NCBI RefSeq assembly: GCF_000485595.1
Contig: NW_014578052.1
Location: forward strand, 55,859-97,877
Source of the DNA: Priapulus caudatus
Taxonomy: Eukaryota; Priapulida; Priapulimorpha; Priapulimorphida; Priapulidae
Direction of reading: 5' to 3'
Length of the DNA stretch: 42,019 nt
The number at the start of each line of letters is the position of its first letter. Position 1 is the stretch's first letter. A model generated the notes under the pieces. That model was not told the DNA's origin. It was given only the letters and a program-made list of their open reading frames with translations, and searched no databases. Shown one piece after another: positions 1 to 10,778 of the stretch. A program made the position numbers and the translations under genes.

Positions 1-279
1 AGCAATGACCCAGCGACTATCGTACTCGTATAGCTATACCTGTGTTCCTGCTGCAATGACTACTAACATTGTCACCTGCGCACTATACGATGAACACTAT
101 GTTTTGCGTGATGCGATGGTCTTGCTACATGTTGGCGTGTGGCGAGAACGTGGCGCACGTGAGTGCCTGCGCGGCGCGTTATAGTGCGTTATAGTGGAAA
201 AGACATGTTCACTGTTTGTCCTAGCAATACCGTTTGTTGCAGCTAAGTGTTTGTACAATCCGTGCAGCACCTACCTTGC

Positions 280-870
280 CATTGACGTCGTCTGCGTATT
301 TGGGCAGAGTGTGACTGGCGACGCACATAGTGTGCATATTTCCGCACACTGTCACTGGCGACGCATGTTGTCTTCATATTTCGGCACAGTGTCACTCGTC
401 ACGCACGTCGTCTGTAGTATATAGTTGGTTATAGTGTCACTCGTCACGCACGTCGTGTCCATATTTCCTGACAGTGTCACTCAACATGCACGTTGTGTCC
501 ACATTTGGCCACAGTGTGAGTCGCCACGCACTTAGTGTGGATATTTCCGCACAGTGTCAATCGCGATGCACGTACTGTTGATATTTGCGCACATTGTCAG
601 TCGCCACGCATGTCGTTTGCATATTTCGGCACACTGTCAATCGCGACGGACGTTGTGTGCATATTTTGACACAGTCTTACTCGCCACGCACGTCGTGTCG
701 ATATTTGCCCGCAGTGTCACTCGCGACGCACGTCGTGGCGATATTTGCGCACAGTGTCACTCGCGATGCACGCCCTATCGATATTTGGCGACAGTCTCAA
801 TAGTGATGCAGGTGGTGTGCATATTTTGGCACAGTGTCACTGCGGATGCACGCCACATCACCACAATCTC
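280..870. repeat. 40-bp minisatellite, about 15 units
   Basis: Degenerate head-to-tail units of about 40 bp. Each contains a CACGCACGTCGTG-like block, then ATATTTG/ATATTTC, then a GCACAGTGTCAC block. The phase is clearest from 600 to 860. One copy near 410-450 is interrupted. Because 40 is not a multiple of 3, the repeat stays open in several frames, and the short ORFs across it are a by-product of the repeat. No gene is seen in the 280 bases before it. Confidence 0.9.
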
Positions 871-879
871 GACGTCGGA

Positions 880-1353
880 GACGACATCATGACATATTCA
901 GTCAATAACAGAGTATGAACATGCTGAAGAATAAAGCCGCGTAGCATTTCCTGACATGCAACACATGCTTATTATATTTGACGCTTAGAAGAGGATTCTG
1001 GCAAGGACACCTCATTCAATGAGTGTGTCAGAATATGTGATGGAACTGACATATTCTATACTTGCACGTAAGACGGAAACGTTTGGCGCAAAAATGAGTT
1101 TTCAACGACTACTTCTGAATTGTAGTACTAGTATAGAAAGGTCCTTACGCATTTGCCTGTTAGTAGCGTTACTCTAGACAATTCGTGTTAGTGAAGCAAT
1201 AACACTCCATGCGATGGCACTGTTGAAAACACTGCAGAACTGACGCAATAGGTGGTACTTTCATACTTCAATTCCGCCTCCACCACACATTGCTTGATCC
1301 ACATATATGAACAGTATATAACAACAGATGACATGCATGTATGTAATCTGTAC
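880..1353. other. no feature recognised
   Basis: Mixed-composition sequence after the minisatellite. I see no supported gene, tandem repeat or terminal repeat. It lies downstream of the minus-strand exon-like ORF that ends at 1354. Confidence 0.4.
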
Positions 1354-1689
1354 TTAGACATCGACATTCTCCACGCGAGCAGGTGCACCAGCAGGTCCAG
1401 GTGCAGGTGCTTGGGCCGCTGCCATCCGAGGGAACGCTAGTTGAAGCCGTTCTGCTGCGGCCACTGGCATGACAGGACATTTGTACTTAGGCGCTTCGGC
1501 AAGCAGGCGTTCAGGCCGAACGTGCGTTACGTGGAACTTTGGCTTTTTCGCGACTTCTGCCCCTGCCGCAATGCCTGGTTTGTACCATCCACAGATGATC
1601 CAGCCGACGTTGGCGTCCTTATAGTATTTGAGTACTGCCGCACATGCTTCCCGGATCGCAACATCATCCACCAAGTCTCGCGCGTTCAT
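1354..1689 (-). CDS. unrecognised C-terminal exon, Ala/Pro-rich end
   Basis: An open frame that begins right after a good minus-strand acceptor (pyrimidine-rich, ending TTGCAG at 1690) and starts with ATG AAC GCG. It encodes about 111 residues. The first two thirds have a normal globular composition (NARDLVDDVAIREA, then VGWIICGWYKPGIAAG). The end is Ala/Pro-rich (AQAPAPGPAGAPA) before a TAA stop. The segment is more GC-rich than its surroundings, which favours real coding sequence. It is probably the last exon of a minus-strand gene whose earlier exons may include the ORFs at 1737-1973 and 2340-3410, but no splice chain joining them could be proved. I do not recognise the family. Confidence 0.45.
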   Translation of the reverse strand: MNARDLVDDVAIREACAAVLKYYKDANVGWIICGWYKPGIAAGAEVAKKPKFHVTHVRPERLLAEAPKYKCPVMPVAAAERLQLAFPRMAAAQAPAPGPAGAPARVENVDV

Positions 1690-1736
1690 CTGCAACGCAA
1701 TATCGGAAAAACGAACGACAATGCAGAAATAAAGCT

Positions 1737-1973
1737 TTAGGTAATTAGGTAACTGCAACGACCAATTGAGCATGGCTGAATTGATGGAGTTTCTTTAATG
1801 GTCAGCGAATTGAATGTACGGGTGTCTCTAGGCGCTTTCAACTGCGTAAGAATTTCGAAACGAAGGATTTCCGATGATGATGCATATACATCCAAAACAG
1901 TGTTGAACTCACCGACTTCACAGTTCAGTATTATGCTAGCCAGGTTCCTTTTGTTCGATGGAATAATTTCCAT
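1737..1973 (-). CDS. possible exon, unrecognised
   Basis: A 78-codon frame on the minus strand with unbiased composition (NLASIILNCEVGEFNTVLDV, then EILRFEILTQLKAP). It lies between the 2340-3410 exons and the Ala/Pro-rich exon, so it could be an internal exon of the same gene. An in-frame stop sits just upstream and the best acceptor (ending GCTCAG near 2022) does not give a clean phase. The exon borders are therefore unresolved. No family is recognised. Confidence 0.25.
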   Translation of the reverse strand: MEIIPSNKRNLASIILNCEVGEFNTVLDVYASSSEILRFEILTQLKAPRDTRTFNSLTIKETPSIQPCSIGRCSYLIT

Positions 1974-2339
1974 TTCATTCGTGCATTTCTTTGTACAATT
2001 CTCGAAACTCAGTTTTCACCTGAGCTACATGTGTTAGTTGTAGTCCCCTTTAATAGGGCACGCCATTTTCATTCATTGTTATGGAGTCGAGTGGATTTGC
2101 CCGCACAGGTGTATTTCCATGTTGTTTACAAACGACTGCATTTCATAGCTAATTTTTGCTTGGGATATTCTACTGCTACCAATTTTAAATGAACATATCC
2201 TTATAGCACTGTTTGCATGTAGAAAACGTTAAGAAAGTTCGACATGCACATCGTCGAGAACGACACGGGGACTAAGCCGACCAGGCTGTGTGACTAACGT
2301 CAATAGACCTTCTAACCCTAGCAATACCGTTTCTTTGAC

Positions 2340-2882
2340 CTACACGGGGACAAGCTCTTGCTGTATGCAGTGATGTGCAATGTTGATGTTTACCTTCATA
2401 GAAGCGTCGTCCATCATGACACTTGTCCACGATGTCGATTGAAACCTCGTTCGCACAATTCCAGCCCTCACAGAAGACAGGATACACCGTAGGATTTGCT
2501 TCCTCGGTGTAGGAGCTGTGAGCGCACCGCACCGAAGCGTATGATCATGCTGTCCAGCACACATAGCTGCGCCACATGCGTCGATGACATTGACACGATT
2601 AAGCACTATGTCTGCGTCTCTGACAAAGAGCGCTTTCGTCGTCGGAGCAACGACCATCCCACTGACGTAGGGCTCGTAAACAGTACCCATGGAGTGGTCG
2701 TGCAAAGGCAGTAATGGCTGTTCGTGTGAATTGCTGCCATGCCAGCCAGTGTAAATTGAAACTCTGGTTCAAATATACACATCGTCATGCCAATCCATGC
2801 ACAGTCGCGCATTAAAAACACTTGCGCAGCCTTCACTTCATCTCTACAATAAACGTAGAATAACGTGCCTTCAGTAATGTCT
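2340..2882 (-). CDS. unrecognised exon with frame change near 2700
   Basis: Starts after a good acceptor (TACATTTCAG, exon from 2882) in the phase needed to continue the exon ending at 3049. The first frame reads DITEGTLFYVYCRDEV and CAWIGMTMCIFEPEF, then stops at 2606. From about 2705 downward the more protein-like frame is another one (GTVYEPYVSGMVVAPTTK, then IVLNRVNVIDACGAAMCAG), which stays open to 2340. A frameshift or an unseen short intron between 2700 and 2770 is the simplest reading. The function is unknown. Its 3' end lies beside the inverted repeat at 2272-2337. Confidence 0.4.
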
Positions 2883-3048
2883 CTGAAATGTAAAGAACAG
2901 TAATTCATTGATACTGCTGCAAACGCTTCGAAAGTGATGTCACACTATTCCCTTTCTTCATAAATTTGCCCTGAAGCAATGCAATTAAAGAGATTTACTT
3001 CGCATGCGTGAGCTGCTGGAAGTACAAGGAAGTGAAATATGGCGTTAC

Positions 3049-3410
3049 CTGCACAAGACGAGACGGTCATACGGCTTCTCGAGTTTCATAACCTTGCCAT
3101 CAAATTCTCTGCTCACCGCCTTCTTCTTACCTGGCTGGCTTTTCTTAATGCGCAAAATATGAGCTATTACGCGACATTTTTCCTCGACGAAATCGTTGTC
3201 GACAATACTGATTCCAACAGTTTTTACATCATCGCCATTTACAATTGCGGTAGCGTGTTCGATACGTCCGCTTAAAATGTAACGCGACAACATTTTCAAT
3301 GGAGTGTGGTGGTCGTTCACACGTGTAAGGTGCGTGTGTTTCGCTGTGATCGCGTCGTCAGTATTGAAGTTTGAACTGTGAGCGCTATTCAGCCGTTGCT
3401 GTATGTTCAC
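3049..3410 (-). CDS. unrecognised exon joined in phase to the 2882 exon
   Basis: An open minus-strand frame of about 120 codons ending at a strong donor (TGTGCAG|GTAACG, donor at 3048-3047). Two bases of the last codon are completed by the first base of the 2882 exon, so the joint reads ...RLVLC-R-DITEG... without a break. The mid part (LSRYILSGRIEHATAIVNGD, then DNDFVEEKCRVIAHILRI) looks like a folded domain, and the later part is Lys-rich. The 5' border is not settled; CTCACAG near 3378 is a possible acceptor. The family is not recognised. Confidence 0.45.
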
Positions 3411-4600
3411 AAGCCAAAGTGTGGTGTATGCTCCGTGTGTACCGGTCTATGCAACTCATACTGAACAGTCGACATACATATATATCATTGTCAGTCGTCT
3501 GTCTATTTCGTATAGAAATGATGCGTACAGTCACTGTACACTCATTCCAGTAACGCTGTATGGAATGTTCTTGGTGAACTGTCCTTCTTAATTTCCGTTG
3601 CCTGTCTTAGGTGCGTGCTGCAACTCACTGTGTATTCGGAAGACGCACAACTCTGTTTAACCGCGGCTGGTTGTTCTCGCCACTTCAACGGATGGCCGCT
3701 ATGTTGGCCTTATATAGCGCGCAAGTTGCCGTCAGTGGGCGGCAAGTAGAAACAGGCGCTCGCTGTTGCGTACATGACATTGCATCAACAACTTCAATGA
3801 TATAACAGGCCCGCAGCCAGCTTTATAGTTGGGGGGGGGGTTTTGCAATGCTCGGCAGGGCCGTCTACAGGATTTCTTTTTTTTTGGGGGGGGGGGTGCC
3901 AACCGTTAGTAAAGAAAGGATTTGCTTGGCTAGATGCGGGCGTGAATAGGCGATAATGGGCAGTAAACGCCGCCGAATGTTTACTGCCATGGAATTGGAT
4001 GTTGTAGCGAAGTAATCGAAAACGCAAAGTGTTTATGACTTTTGATGGATAGTGACAGCGGCTTTGTAAAGAGTTCGACGCGGAGAGTTCGCTGGCATGT
4101 AAATATGTCGGAGGGATGGCGTCGGATGTGCGAGGAACGACAGGTGTTCAGCGAGTACAGGCGGCGCGATCGCTAGACGAGAGGTTGGGGTCGTGACCAG
4201 CGTGCGGGGTTCATGCACACTAAATAGCGTATATTGGTGGGGGGGGGGCGTAGCTGGCAGGAGGTGGCGCTCCTTCAAAAGCACCTAGTGTCACGGAGTG
4301 ACGAATGTGCAACGCACGATCATGAGCCGCCGCCCTGCCGCCACGACGCCGAAAGTATTGATGAATTTTGATGTTGGCGACCATAGGCAATCATATATTC
4401 AGCGGCGCCACATGCAGCAGGCTAGCTGTTTTTCCGCGTTGGTTGTTTTACGTACGGGCGAGAGCAAACGTGTTTCATGTGTCTGCGCATAGCATGGCGG
4501 CCGAAACATATTGACTGGAGTAGAAGATATGTCAGGCAATCTGTCATATGGCGGCTAAAGTGGCGACAGGTAATTCCGACGAATGCATTTTGTGCTCGTG
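3411..4600. other. repeat-like intergenic sequence with G runs
   Basis: No gene supported. Two long G runs (around 3831 and 3888) sit beside GGCCCGCAGCCAG and CAGGGCCGTCTACAGG motifs, and another G run lies at 4238. Such short G-rich pieces recur in the window (16.73, 19.14, 19.68, 23.35 kb) and look like remnants of a small repeat family. Confidence 0.4.
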
Positions 4601-6110
4601 ATAAATGGAGAAACTGTCAAAAGTGGCGTACGTAAATGATGTGTGTAAACAAAATAGGAATGACTACACAGGCGTGTTCAGGAGAGCGAGCGCTGCATGC
4701 GAACGCTGGATGAACGAACGCAGCGCCTCTTCAACGACACACGAGCGGTCGGGGTTTGTCTATATTCAGGCCCCTACAGGAGATAATTTGCATAATATAT
4801 TGAAACAGCGCCACCTCGATCTGAATTGTTTACTGCGTAGCCCACGGTTACCACTCTTGTGAGTGGTGAGCTGTGTTGTCAGTGCATGTTCAATAGTTCT
4901 CGAAAACAAGTAATGGAAAGAAGTTTTGAAGAACTCTTATTAATAACCGTAACTCTTCGATAAATTACAAGTGATGTGGCCTGAAGATAAAATGGGCGAA
5001 AATAATCCTGCACATTTCAATACTCATCGAAATGATGATAATGACACGGGACGATACGTCTACCGGGCACTTTACAATGTATGTGATATGCACAATGGTT
5101 CTGTGATAAAATATGACCAGCAGTATTATAAAGGTCATTGAAGCATCGAAATGTTGCAACGGCCACTGGCACTGCACTGCAGTGCAGACGGCCAGCGCAG
5201 ATTGACATTACTATCCTGCTAAACATTTGTTACAAATGCTTTTCAACGGGTATTTCACTGAATGATACGCCAAATTACAATCGTGCCTGGCGTATTAATT
5301 AAATAAATGTGCATAGTAGAGTTTACACAGATACTGCCAATGTTATGGACATAGTGCTAGCTGTTATGTTATTACTAGTAATACAGCTAGCCTGCTACGA
5401 TGCTACCTGCAAGAAACGCGGTCTTGCTAGGGTTAGAATACCCTGTGTATATTGACGTTAGTCACACCGCCTGGTCGGGTTAGCAGCTTGCAGGTATAGG
5501 TTACTTGAAATGAAGTTTCGTGTTGCTATTCTCGACCGTTATTAGTATACTAGTTTACTACTATTAACTATAGCCCAGATGAATAATATTTTACATCATT
5601 CTAATAATGTTTCCACAATTAATGATTCTTTTGGTGACAAAGTAACCCGTAGTAACGTTTAGGCATTAATGAATAATAAGTGAGAGTGCAAAGTGCACAT
5701 GTGCTATTTACATCATACAAGAATACAAGAGAAAGTATGATGTACATTTACATCATACAAGATGGGGTATAAAATGGCAAAGGCGCGCTTAGGAAAATAC
5801 ATGTTTCATGTAAACACTCGCCTGCGTTTTTACTAATTTCAGTTTTTGCATATATTCCAAAGTCCGTAGATCCAATGACCACAGTGACCCTATAGGCAAC
5901 CCAACGAACATACCACCCTCTCTGTTGGCTACAGATCTAGACAAGGCATCACATTCATCTATGTCTTTTTTCATAACAATGTGTACTAATACTATACAAT
6001 TGTTCGTGACAAAAATAACCAAGATGATCGAGGCAATTATGGAAATTAGTCATATAGGCTTATGGAGGACAATGTGGACAATCTGGATTTCTAATGTTTA
6101 CAATGCGAGA
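4601..6110. other. no gene seen
   Basis: AT-rich. A 60-base stretch near 4736-4800 (TCTATATTCAGGCC, then CAGGAGAT) resembles the left end of the small element at 27227-27388. Near 5705-5770 there is a short direct repeat TTTACATCATACAAGA with an inverted TATGATGTA between the copies. The right inverted-repeat arm of the 2272-5483 segment ends at 5483. Nothing else is supported. Confidence 0.4.
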
Positions 6111-6112
6111 CG

Positions 6113-6874
6113 ATGGCTGCGACGCCCATGACTTGTACATGGCCTGCTTGGCATGTACTCATATCAAAATATGGACAGCTGTGTGTAAACGATGCCACAT
6201 ACAAAACAATGAAGTATGCATTGCCACTGTTTTTCTTGGTTGTGAAAAGAAATGTGTCCTACACTGTGGTTGCCACGTTCCTTGTACAAGAGGGAAATGT
6301 TCATTGTATTGGTGAAGCCGTTGAAATCTTCAAAGGGTGGAACCCGTGCGTGTCTCCGAAGTATTTCATGTCCGACTGCAGTGATGCTCAGATTGGTTCT
6401 GTGAATACAGTGTTTCCTGGCAGTATTCTGTACATTTGCGATTCTCATCGATGCCAGGCATGGCAGCGATGGGTGCGTAAGTCCGGTAATGGTCTCTCCC
6501 CTCTTGAACACAAAGATTTGCTGGACCGCCTGCGGTGTTTGGCAAATGCAGACGATGTAGGACAAATAAACGAGGCCCTGCACGACTTGCAGTGCAGTCA
6601 GGTTTGGGAGCAAAAGAAAGTGCAAGAGTACATGAATTCTTACTCGCTCCCTCGACAAGAACGGTGGATGCGGTGCTATCGACAAACAACATATCATGCA
6701 ATCATAAAGACTAACAATGGCGTCGAGGCGCAGAACAAAATCCTGAAGCATTCATATCTTGCGAGTCACTGTGACAACCTGCCCGATCGAGCCATACTGT
6801 TTGACAGTAAGGAAAACAAGTTGACGTTTATTATCGCTTTTGAAATTGTTCAAAGACAGCCTGTAACATCATGA
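6113..6874 (+). CDS. MULE-type transposase, truncated
   Basis: A 253-codon frame with the core of the MULE transposase family (Mutator-like elements, RNase-H-fold DDE enzymes that cut and join transposon ends). Visible motifs in order are NDATYKTMKYALPLFFLV with the first Asp at residue 27, KGWNPCVSPKYFMSD with the second Asp at residue 88, YICDSHRCQAWQRWV (family form CDFHREQAW), and TNNGVEAQNKILKH with the putative Glu at residue 205. Full members are usually several hundred residues longer, with an N-terminal DNA-binding part and a C-terminal SWIM zinc finger. Both are missing. The frame ends FEIVQRQPVTS, unlike the family. The ATG at 6113 is only the first in frame; homology begins a few codons later. 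It is most likely a decayed copy or one exon, and no flanking terminal repeats were found. Confidence 0.8.
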   Translation: MAATPMTCTWPAWHVLISKYGQLCVNDATYKTMKYALPLFFLVVKRNVSYTVVATFLVQEGNVHCIGEAVEIFKGWNPCVSPKYFMSDCSDAQIGSVNTVFPGSILYICDSHRCQAWQRWVRKSGNGLSPLEHKDLLDRLRCLANADDVGQINEALHDLQCSQVWEQKKVQEYMNSYSLPRQERWMRCYRQTTYHAIIKTNNGVEAQNKILKHSYLASHCDNLPDRAILFDSKENKLTFIIAFEIVQRQPVTS

Positions 6875-7239
6875 TGTTAAAGCAGCATATTTTCCTGAAG
6901 GGTCAAATATTTCGCTCTATGCTGTATGTCTTTGCATTCCATGTTATTTAAAGTGCAGTTCATGAATAACTGTAATAAAGAATTACTTGGAATGTCATCA
7001 GGGCACAGCTAAAAACAGAAATGAAGAAGAGGTAACGTATATGGTTAATGGCAAAGAATTTATTCACATCAATTTTTTAGACAGCATTTCGAATATTCAG
7101 TTGGGTAAAAATCACCGTTACAATTTTTAAACTCGTCGGAGCTTCTACTTGCGGAATTAGTATCAAAGGACTATGAACAAGTACTTTATTTTCGGCTACC
7201 TTGGGTATGGGATTGTACGGTTTATCTGCGAATGGCCCA
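6875..7239. other. no feature recognised
   Basis: AT-rich sequence after the MULE fragment. It contains TGTAATAAAGAA near 6970, which could serve as a polyadenylation signal. I see no supported gene. Confidence 0.3.
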
Positions 7240-7640
7240 GAAGTCCGAACCAAACCACATGCTGAAGCACTCCCTGCATGAGCGGCTGCGGACATGCACA
7301 CGGCCAACATGAGCCTGCCGATGCGCACCCCGTCCACGGCAATGCTTCGAGCGTCGAAGCGGCCAATTGGGGGCTCTGTGCATTTACATCAGAAAGTGGG
7401 GTGTGCGTTCATTGGAATGATTGCAAGAAAACAAAATGGTAGTTCACATGGCAAAGCCACAAGGCCGGTTCACATAGTTGACATTCAACCGTGTAGGCAG
7501 TGTCTGCGTAGAGGTTATTCATTAAGATTGCTGCGTTTTTTGGGATGGAAAAAGACGCGTTTCATCGTCGAGTTCGAGTTGTTTGTGAGTTCAGTATGAT
7601 AAGTGGCGTGCAAATGCATCGTCGAACTTCGCTATAGCGT
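7240..7640 (+). pseudogene. broken copy of the 24.9-25.3 and 27.1 kb sequences
   Basis: Three blocks match sequences 17-20 kb away in the same order and orientation. 7250-7360 matches 24888-25010 (CACTCCCTGCATGAG, ACGGCCAACAT, GGCAATGCTT). 7390-7440 matches 25215-25262 (GAAAGTGGGGTGTGCGTT, AATGATTGCAAG). 7577-7640 matches 27045-27135 (TTTGTGAGTTCAGTAT, AAGTGGCGTGCAAATG, AACTTCGCTATAG). Small deletions break the frame of the first block, and Cys codons of the second are changed (VCVHWNDCKK here, VCVACNDCKG there). It therefore looks like a decayed duplicate with shortened spacers. Confidence 0.65.
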
Positions 7641-7707
7641 CGAACATTTCTCCGAACATCGCGTGACGATAGATGCGTGCACGCAGTAAAACTTCAATTT
7701 CAGTGAA

Positions 7708-7935
7708 ATGAAGGGTAAGGTAGCGACGCGACAGAGGAAAGATACGCGAGAAGAGCTACAGGAGACGAGCAGCTGTTCTAGGCAAGCGCTGGGAGGTGAA
7801 GTGAAGCTCCCAAAAACACGCAAAAAAGGACTTAATCATAGGGAAAAGCTGCTCGACAAAAGACTGCCACGAGTAAATGTCAAGATTAATGGAACCAGGA
7901 AGGTGTGCAAAAAGCGCACGAGTAAAGGCGACTGA
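7708..7935 (+). CDS. small very basic ORF, unrecognised
   Basis: A 75-codon ATG frame rich in Lys and Arg (RKDTREELQ, KTRKKGLNHREKLLDKRL, KVCKKRTSKGD). It sits just after the broken repeat copy. There is no splice or homology support. The composition is less random than other small ORFs nearby, which is the only reason to list it. Confidence 0.2.
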   Translation: MKGKVATRQRKDTREELQETSSCSRQALGGEVKLPKTRKKGLNHREKLLDKRLPRVNVKINGTRKVCKKRTSKGD

Positions 7936-9500
7936 AAAACGTTAAGGTGACACACGCACACTCCAAGCGGATGAAGAGTGAAGGGTTAATCTTGTAAAGC
8001 CGCAACAACGAACCTTGTATCAAAGTGAAGAGCATGTGCATAAAGAGCTGCCGGGAATTTTAGGACTCGCCATGCAAAAGCAGCACTAACAAGTGCCGCA
8101 ACTGTGTAGGGGCGGTATGCAGTGTATATTGCAGCGCGCAGTGGCGATTGTAGGAAGGTTAAGTGGTAGAAGTGTAGGAATGGCAATGGCACTTGTGGTG
8201 CTTATGGCTGCATTTTATATCTTTACTATGCAATCGAAGCCAAAAGCCAAAAGCCGAATGTATTGACATAATTTATAAGCGAGCACTTCATTGGTGCACG
8301 ACCCGATAACTCTCTCGAACTCAAAAGTTGGTGGGAAAATCTATTTCTCTAGGTGTATATATGGTGCGTAAATATTGCTACATAATATTTATTACACTAG
8401 GGCGTACATTATATCACAGCTTGAAACTAACCTGAAATGTTCACTGCCGAGCACGGCTATAGTCATCTATAAAAGCTACTATAGATTGGTCTAGATTGGT
8501 TCGAGGTTGGTCTGTGGGGGGATTCAGTTTCAATAATGTGATATGCATTCGAAATGTCAGACTTGCTAATTATTTAGAAATGTTGTACTTGTCCAGTTTG
8601 ATTAATGACGAAAACATCAGTAATAGTAATTTGGCAGTGATGGACGGGCAAAAAACAGGTGTGCACTACTCACACTTGGCAAAAACTCTAGCGCTGCTAA
8701 GCAGCATGCAGTGGTCGACGCTAGACTGGAATGAAACACATTTCTTTCTCGTCGTCTTCTTTTCTATGAGTCACACTTCCACCTGCCTTAGAAGGCATAT
8801 TTAGGTTAAAGTTTCAGGAAAATAACGTCTGAATTGCATAACATGAATAGGTCACCACGAAATGCTGCTGTCGCGACCCGGTAAACTCATAGCAATTTAA
8901 AATGGATTTCACCTTGTCTGAAACACGTTCTGCACCATGAGTATTCCGTACCAGGGTACGTTCCGGCAGTACCCTGGGGCACATAGACCCTAGGAGCTTA
9001 ACTGGGCTTGCCTGACAGTGTAAACGTGTGAGAGACAATTTAATGTTCGTGCTAGATCGTACCATATGCGCAGCAGCTTTTCAAGGTAGAGCCTCTAGTT
9101 CATAGAACAATGTAGGTAAGGGAAATGGGGAAGTGAGATGCGTTAGGTGGGCAAAATGATTGGCTGTAAGGGCTAGGCATGTCGGCCTGTCGTAGGAACG
9201 TGGTGTCGAACCGCACCCAGATTGGGCAAGACAGCAAAGTCCTACTCGGACACACCCAACGGTTGCCGTCCATTGCCTGAGATTGAACATGATCAGTCAG
9301 ATAGACGTGCAGCTTTTATGTTGGTTACAGCTGTCAGTTTGTTATTGCGACTTATACAAGTGCTGTGGTTCATGAATTTCCTTGGGGGAGGGTTACAAGT
9401 TCGAGCTTTGATTCGGTAAGGATTACGGTTAGGGTCATGCTTATTGTGTTAGCATCACAGCTGCAATTAAGTTAGTGGGTTGCATACTCCCAGTTATTTC
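7936..9500. other. no gene seen
   Basis: Mixed sequence with several short chance ORFs. A short direct repeat GATTGGTCTAGATTGGTTCG lies at about 8485. Nothing else is supported. Confidence 0.4.
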
Positions 9501-9504
9501 AAGG

Positions 9505-9680
9505 TGTGGGAGACCTCAAGAAAGGGAGACTCCGAGATAAAGGAGATTGCAAAGCATCGGAGACTCGAATAAAGAGAGACTTCAAAAACAGGAAGGCTCC
9601 CTTATCTGTATTTACAGCACATAGCAGGGCTCCCTCTGCATATGTTAAAGTTTGAGCTAATTCTTGAGCCACCAAAGTTC
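9505..9680. repeat. GGGAGACT-rich degenerate repeat
   Basis: Repeated GGGAGACT/GGAGACTC motifs at spacings of about 20-30 bases, ending with CTCCCTCTGCATATGTTAAA. The end matches TCTCCTGCATATGTTAAAT at 11810, and the GGGAGTCC motifs at 11630-11870 are of the same kind. These are two copies of one dispersed degenerate repeat. Confidence 0.55.
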
Positions 9681-10530
9681 TTTTTCAGCCACCTTTTAAA
9701 AAACTATAGCCCCTGTTAAACAGGTATAAACAGGTGATGGGTACGAGAAAAGAGATGTATGAAAACATCTTATGGCACGACACTGCAATTTGATGATGTC
9801 CTTGGTCAATCGTAATGTTGTGAGCAGTTACACTATTCGCCAATTGTATTCGTCGCTTAATGTCATAAAATCGCGACTGTTATTTATCCCTTGCATTTTA
9901 CGAAAGTGGCAAACGCCAGCGGTAGCCCTGCCATAGTTCCATTGCAAGTTTTTACCATTCCAAGGTTGTAAGTTCATTACATTGTTGTAGTTCGTTGTGA
10001 TGAATTGCGAAAGGTTTGGTCGTTCACAAGGTTTTAGATGGCGCCATCATTCTTTTACATACATTTGTTATCATTCAGCGAAGACTGTTTCTCACGGGAG
10101 AAGATTTGTTAGGGTCAACGAAGGTTCAGCTGGTGCTACTATAGTGTGAATGCGCTTTTATGCACTCCAATGTTCATTTCCAAATTAGGCTGAATGCTAT
10201 TAATAATAATAAAGAACAATAATAAGTGCACACTAATGTATAGCCAACTACTTCTGTTTTATAGCCTATACATGAACATTTCATACGTCTATTTATATTT
10301 GTCATGCATACAGATATACTTACATATAGGTGCACATAACAAATATTATACCTTCAATTAGAAATCGGTATGGGGAGGTAACTGTGAAAGTAAGTAATAA
10401 GGCACCTGATGCATTAAAGCGAAATGTATATGCTGACTCCGTTACTGTGCAACGAAGACTTAGTCAACATGCTAGCAGCTCATGTAAAATAACAGGAAAG
10501 TCACGTAAGAAATACCAAGCTGAATAGGTA
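9681..10530. other. no gene seen
   Basis: AT-rich sequence with scattered short chance ORFs and no recognised element. It ends at the 40-bp direct repeat. Confidence 0.35.
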
Positions 10531-10537
10531 AGAACTG

Positions 10538-10617
10538 TCCCTGTATAATATAGACCCTCCCACGTTACCGCACAGTCTCCCTGTATAATACACACCCTCC
10601 CAGGTCACCGCACAGTA
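10538..10617. repeat. 40-bp direct repeat, two units
   Basis: Two adjacent copies of a unit beginning TCCCTGTATAATA and ending CACCGCACAGT or TACCGCACAGT. They are followed by a short AT-rich repeat of the form TTTAACGATAAATTT (10620-10670). Confidence 0.75.
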
Positions 10618-10778
10618 AAATTTTTATTTAACGATAAATTTAGCGATAGATTTAACGATAAATTTTTTAATTTATATAGCCAACGATCCCAGTGGGCAAA
10701 CTGATCGACGAAACTAACGGTGACGGTAAATGTGCGCGAGTGGCGTCTGTAAGCGACTGTCTCTTTTCCCACTTGCAG

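Larger units (their letters stand above)
2272..5483. mobile_element. 3.2-kb segment bounded by inverted repeats
   Basis: The sequence at 2272-2337 is matched as reverse complement by 5410-5483. The shared core includes GCTAGGGTTAGAA, then ATTGACGTTAGTCACAC, then GCCTGGTCGG. The right arm carries a small insertion (about 6 bases) after GTTAGAA. The pairing looks like terminal inverted repeats of a non-autonomous or decayed DNA transposon enclosing the exon-like ORFs at 2340-3410 and an otherwise empty 3.4-5.4 kb. No clear target-site duplication was found, so an inverted pair of a smaller repeat is equally possible. Confidence 0.45.

Noticed and set aside
280-870. CRISPR-like array
   Set aside because: Units are contiguous and degenerate without unique spacers, and the window is from an animal.
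6164-6751. 195-codon minus-strand ORF
   Set aside because: Antisense shadow of the MULE transposase frame.
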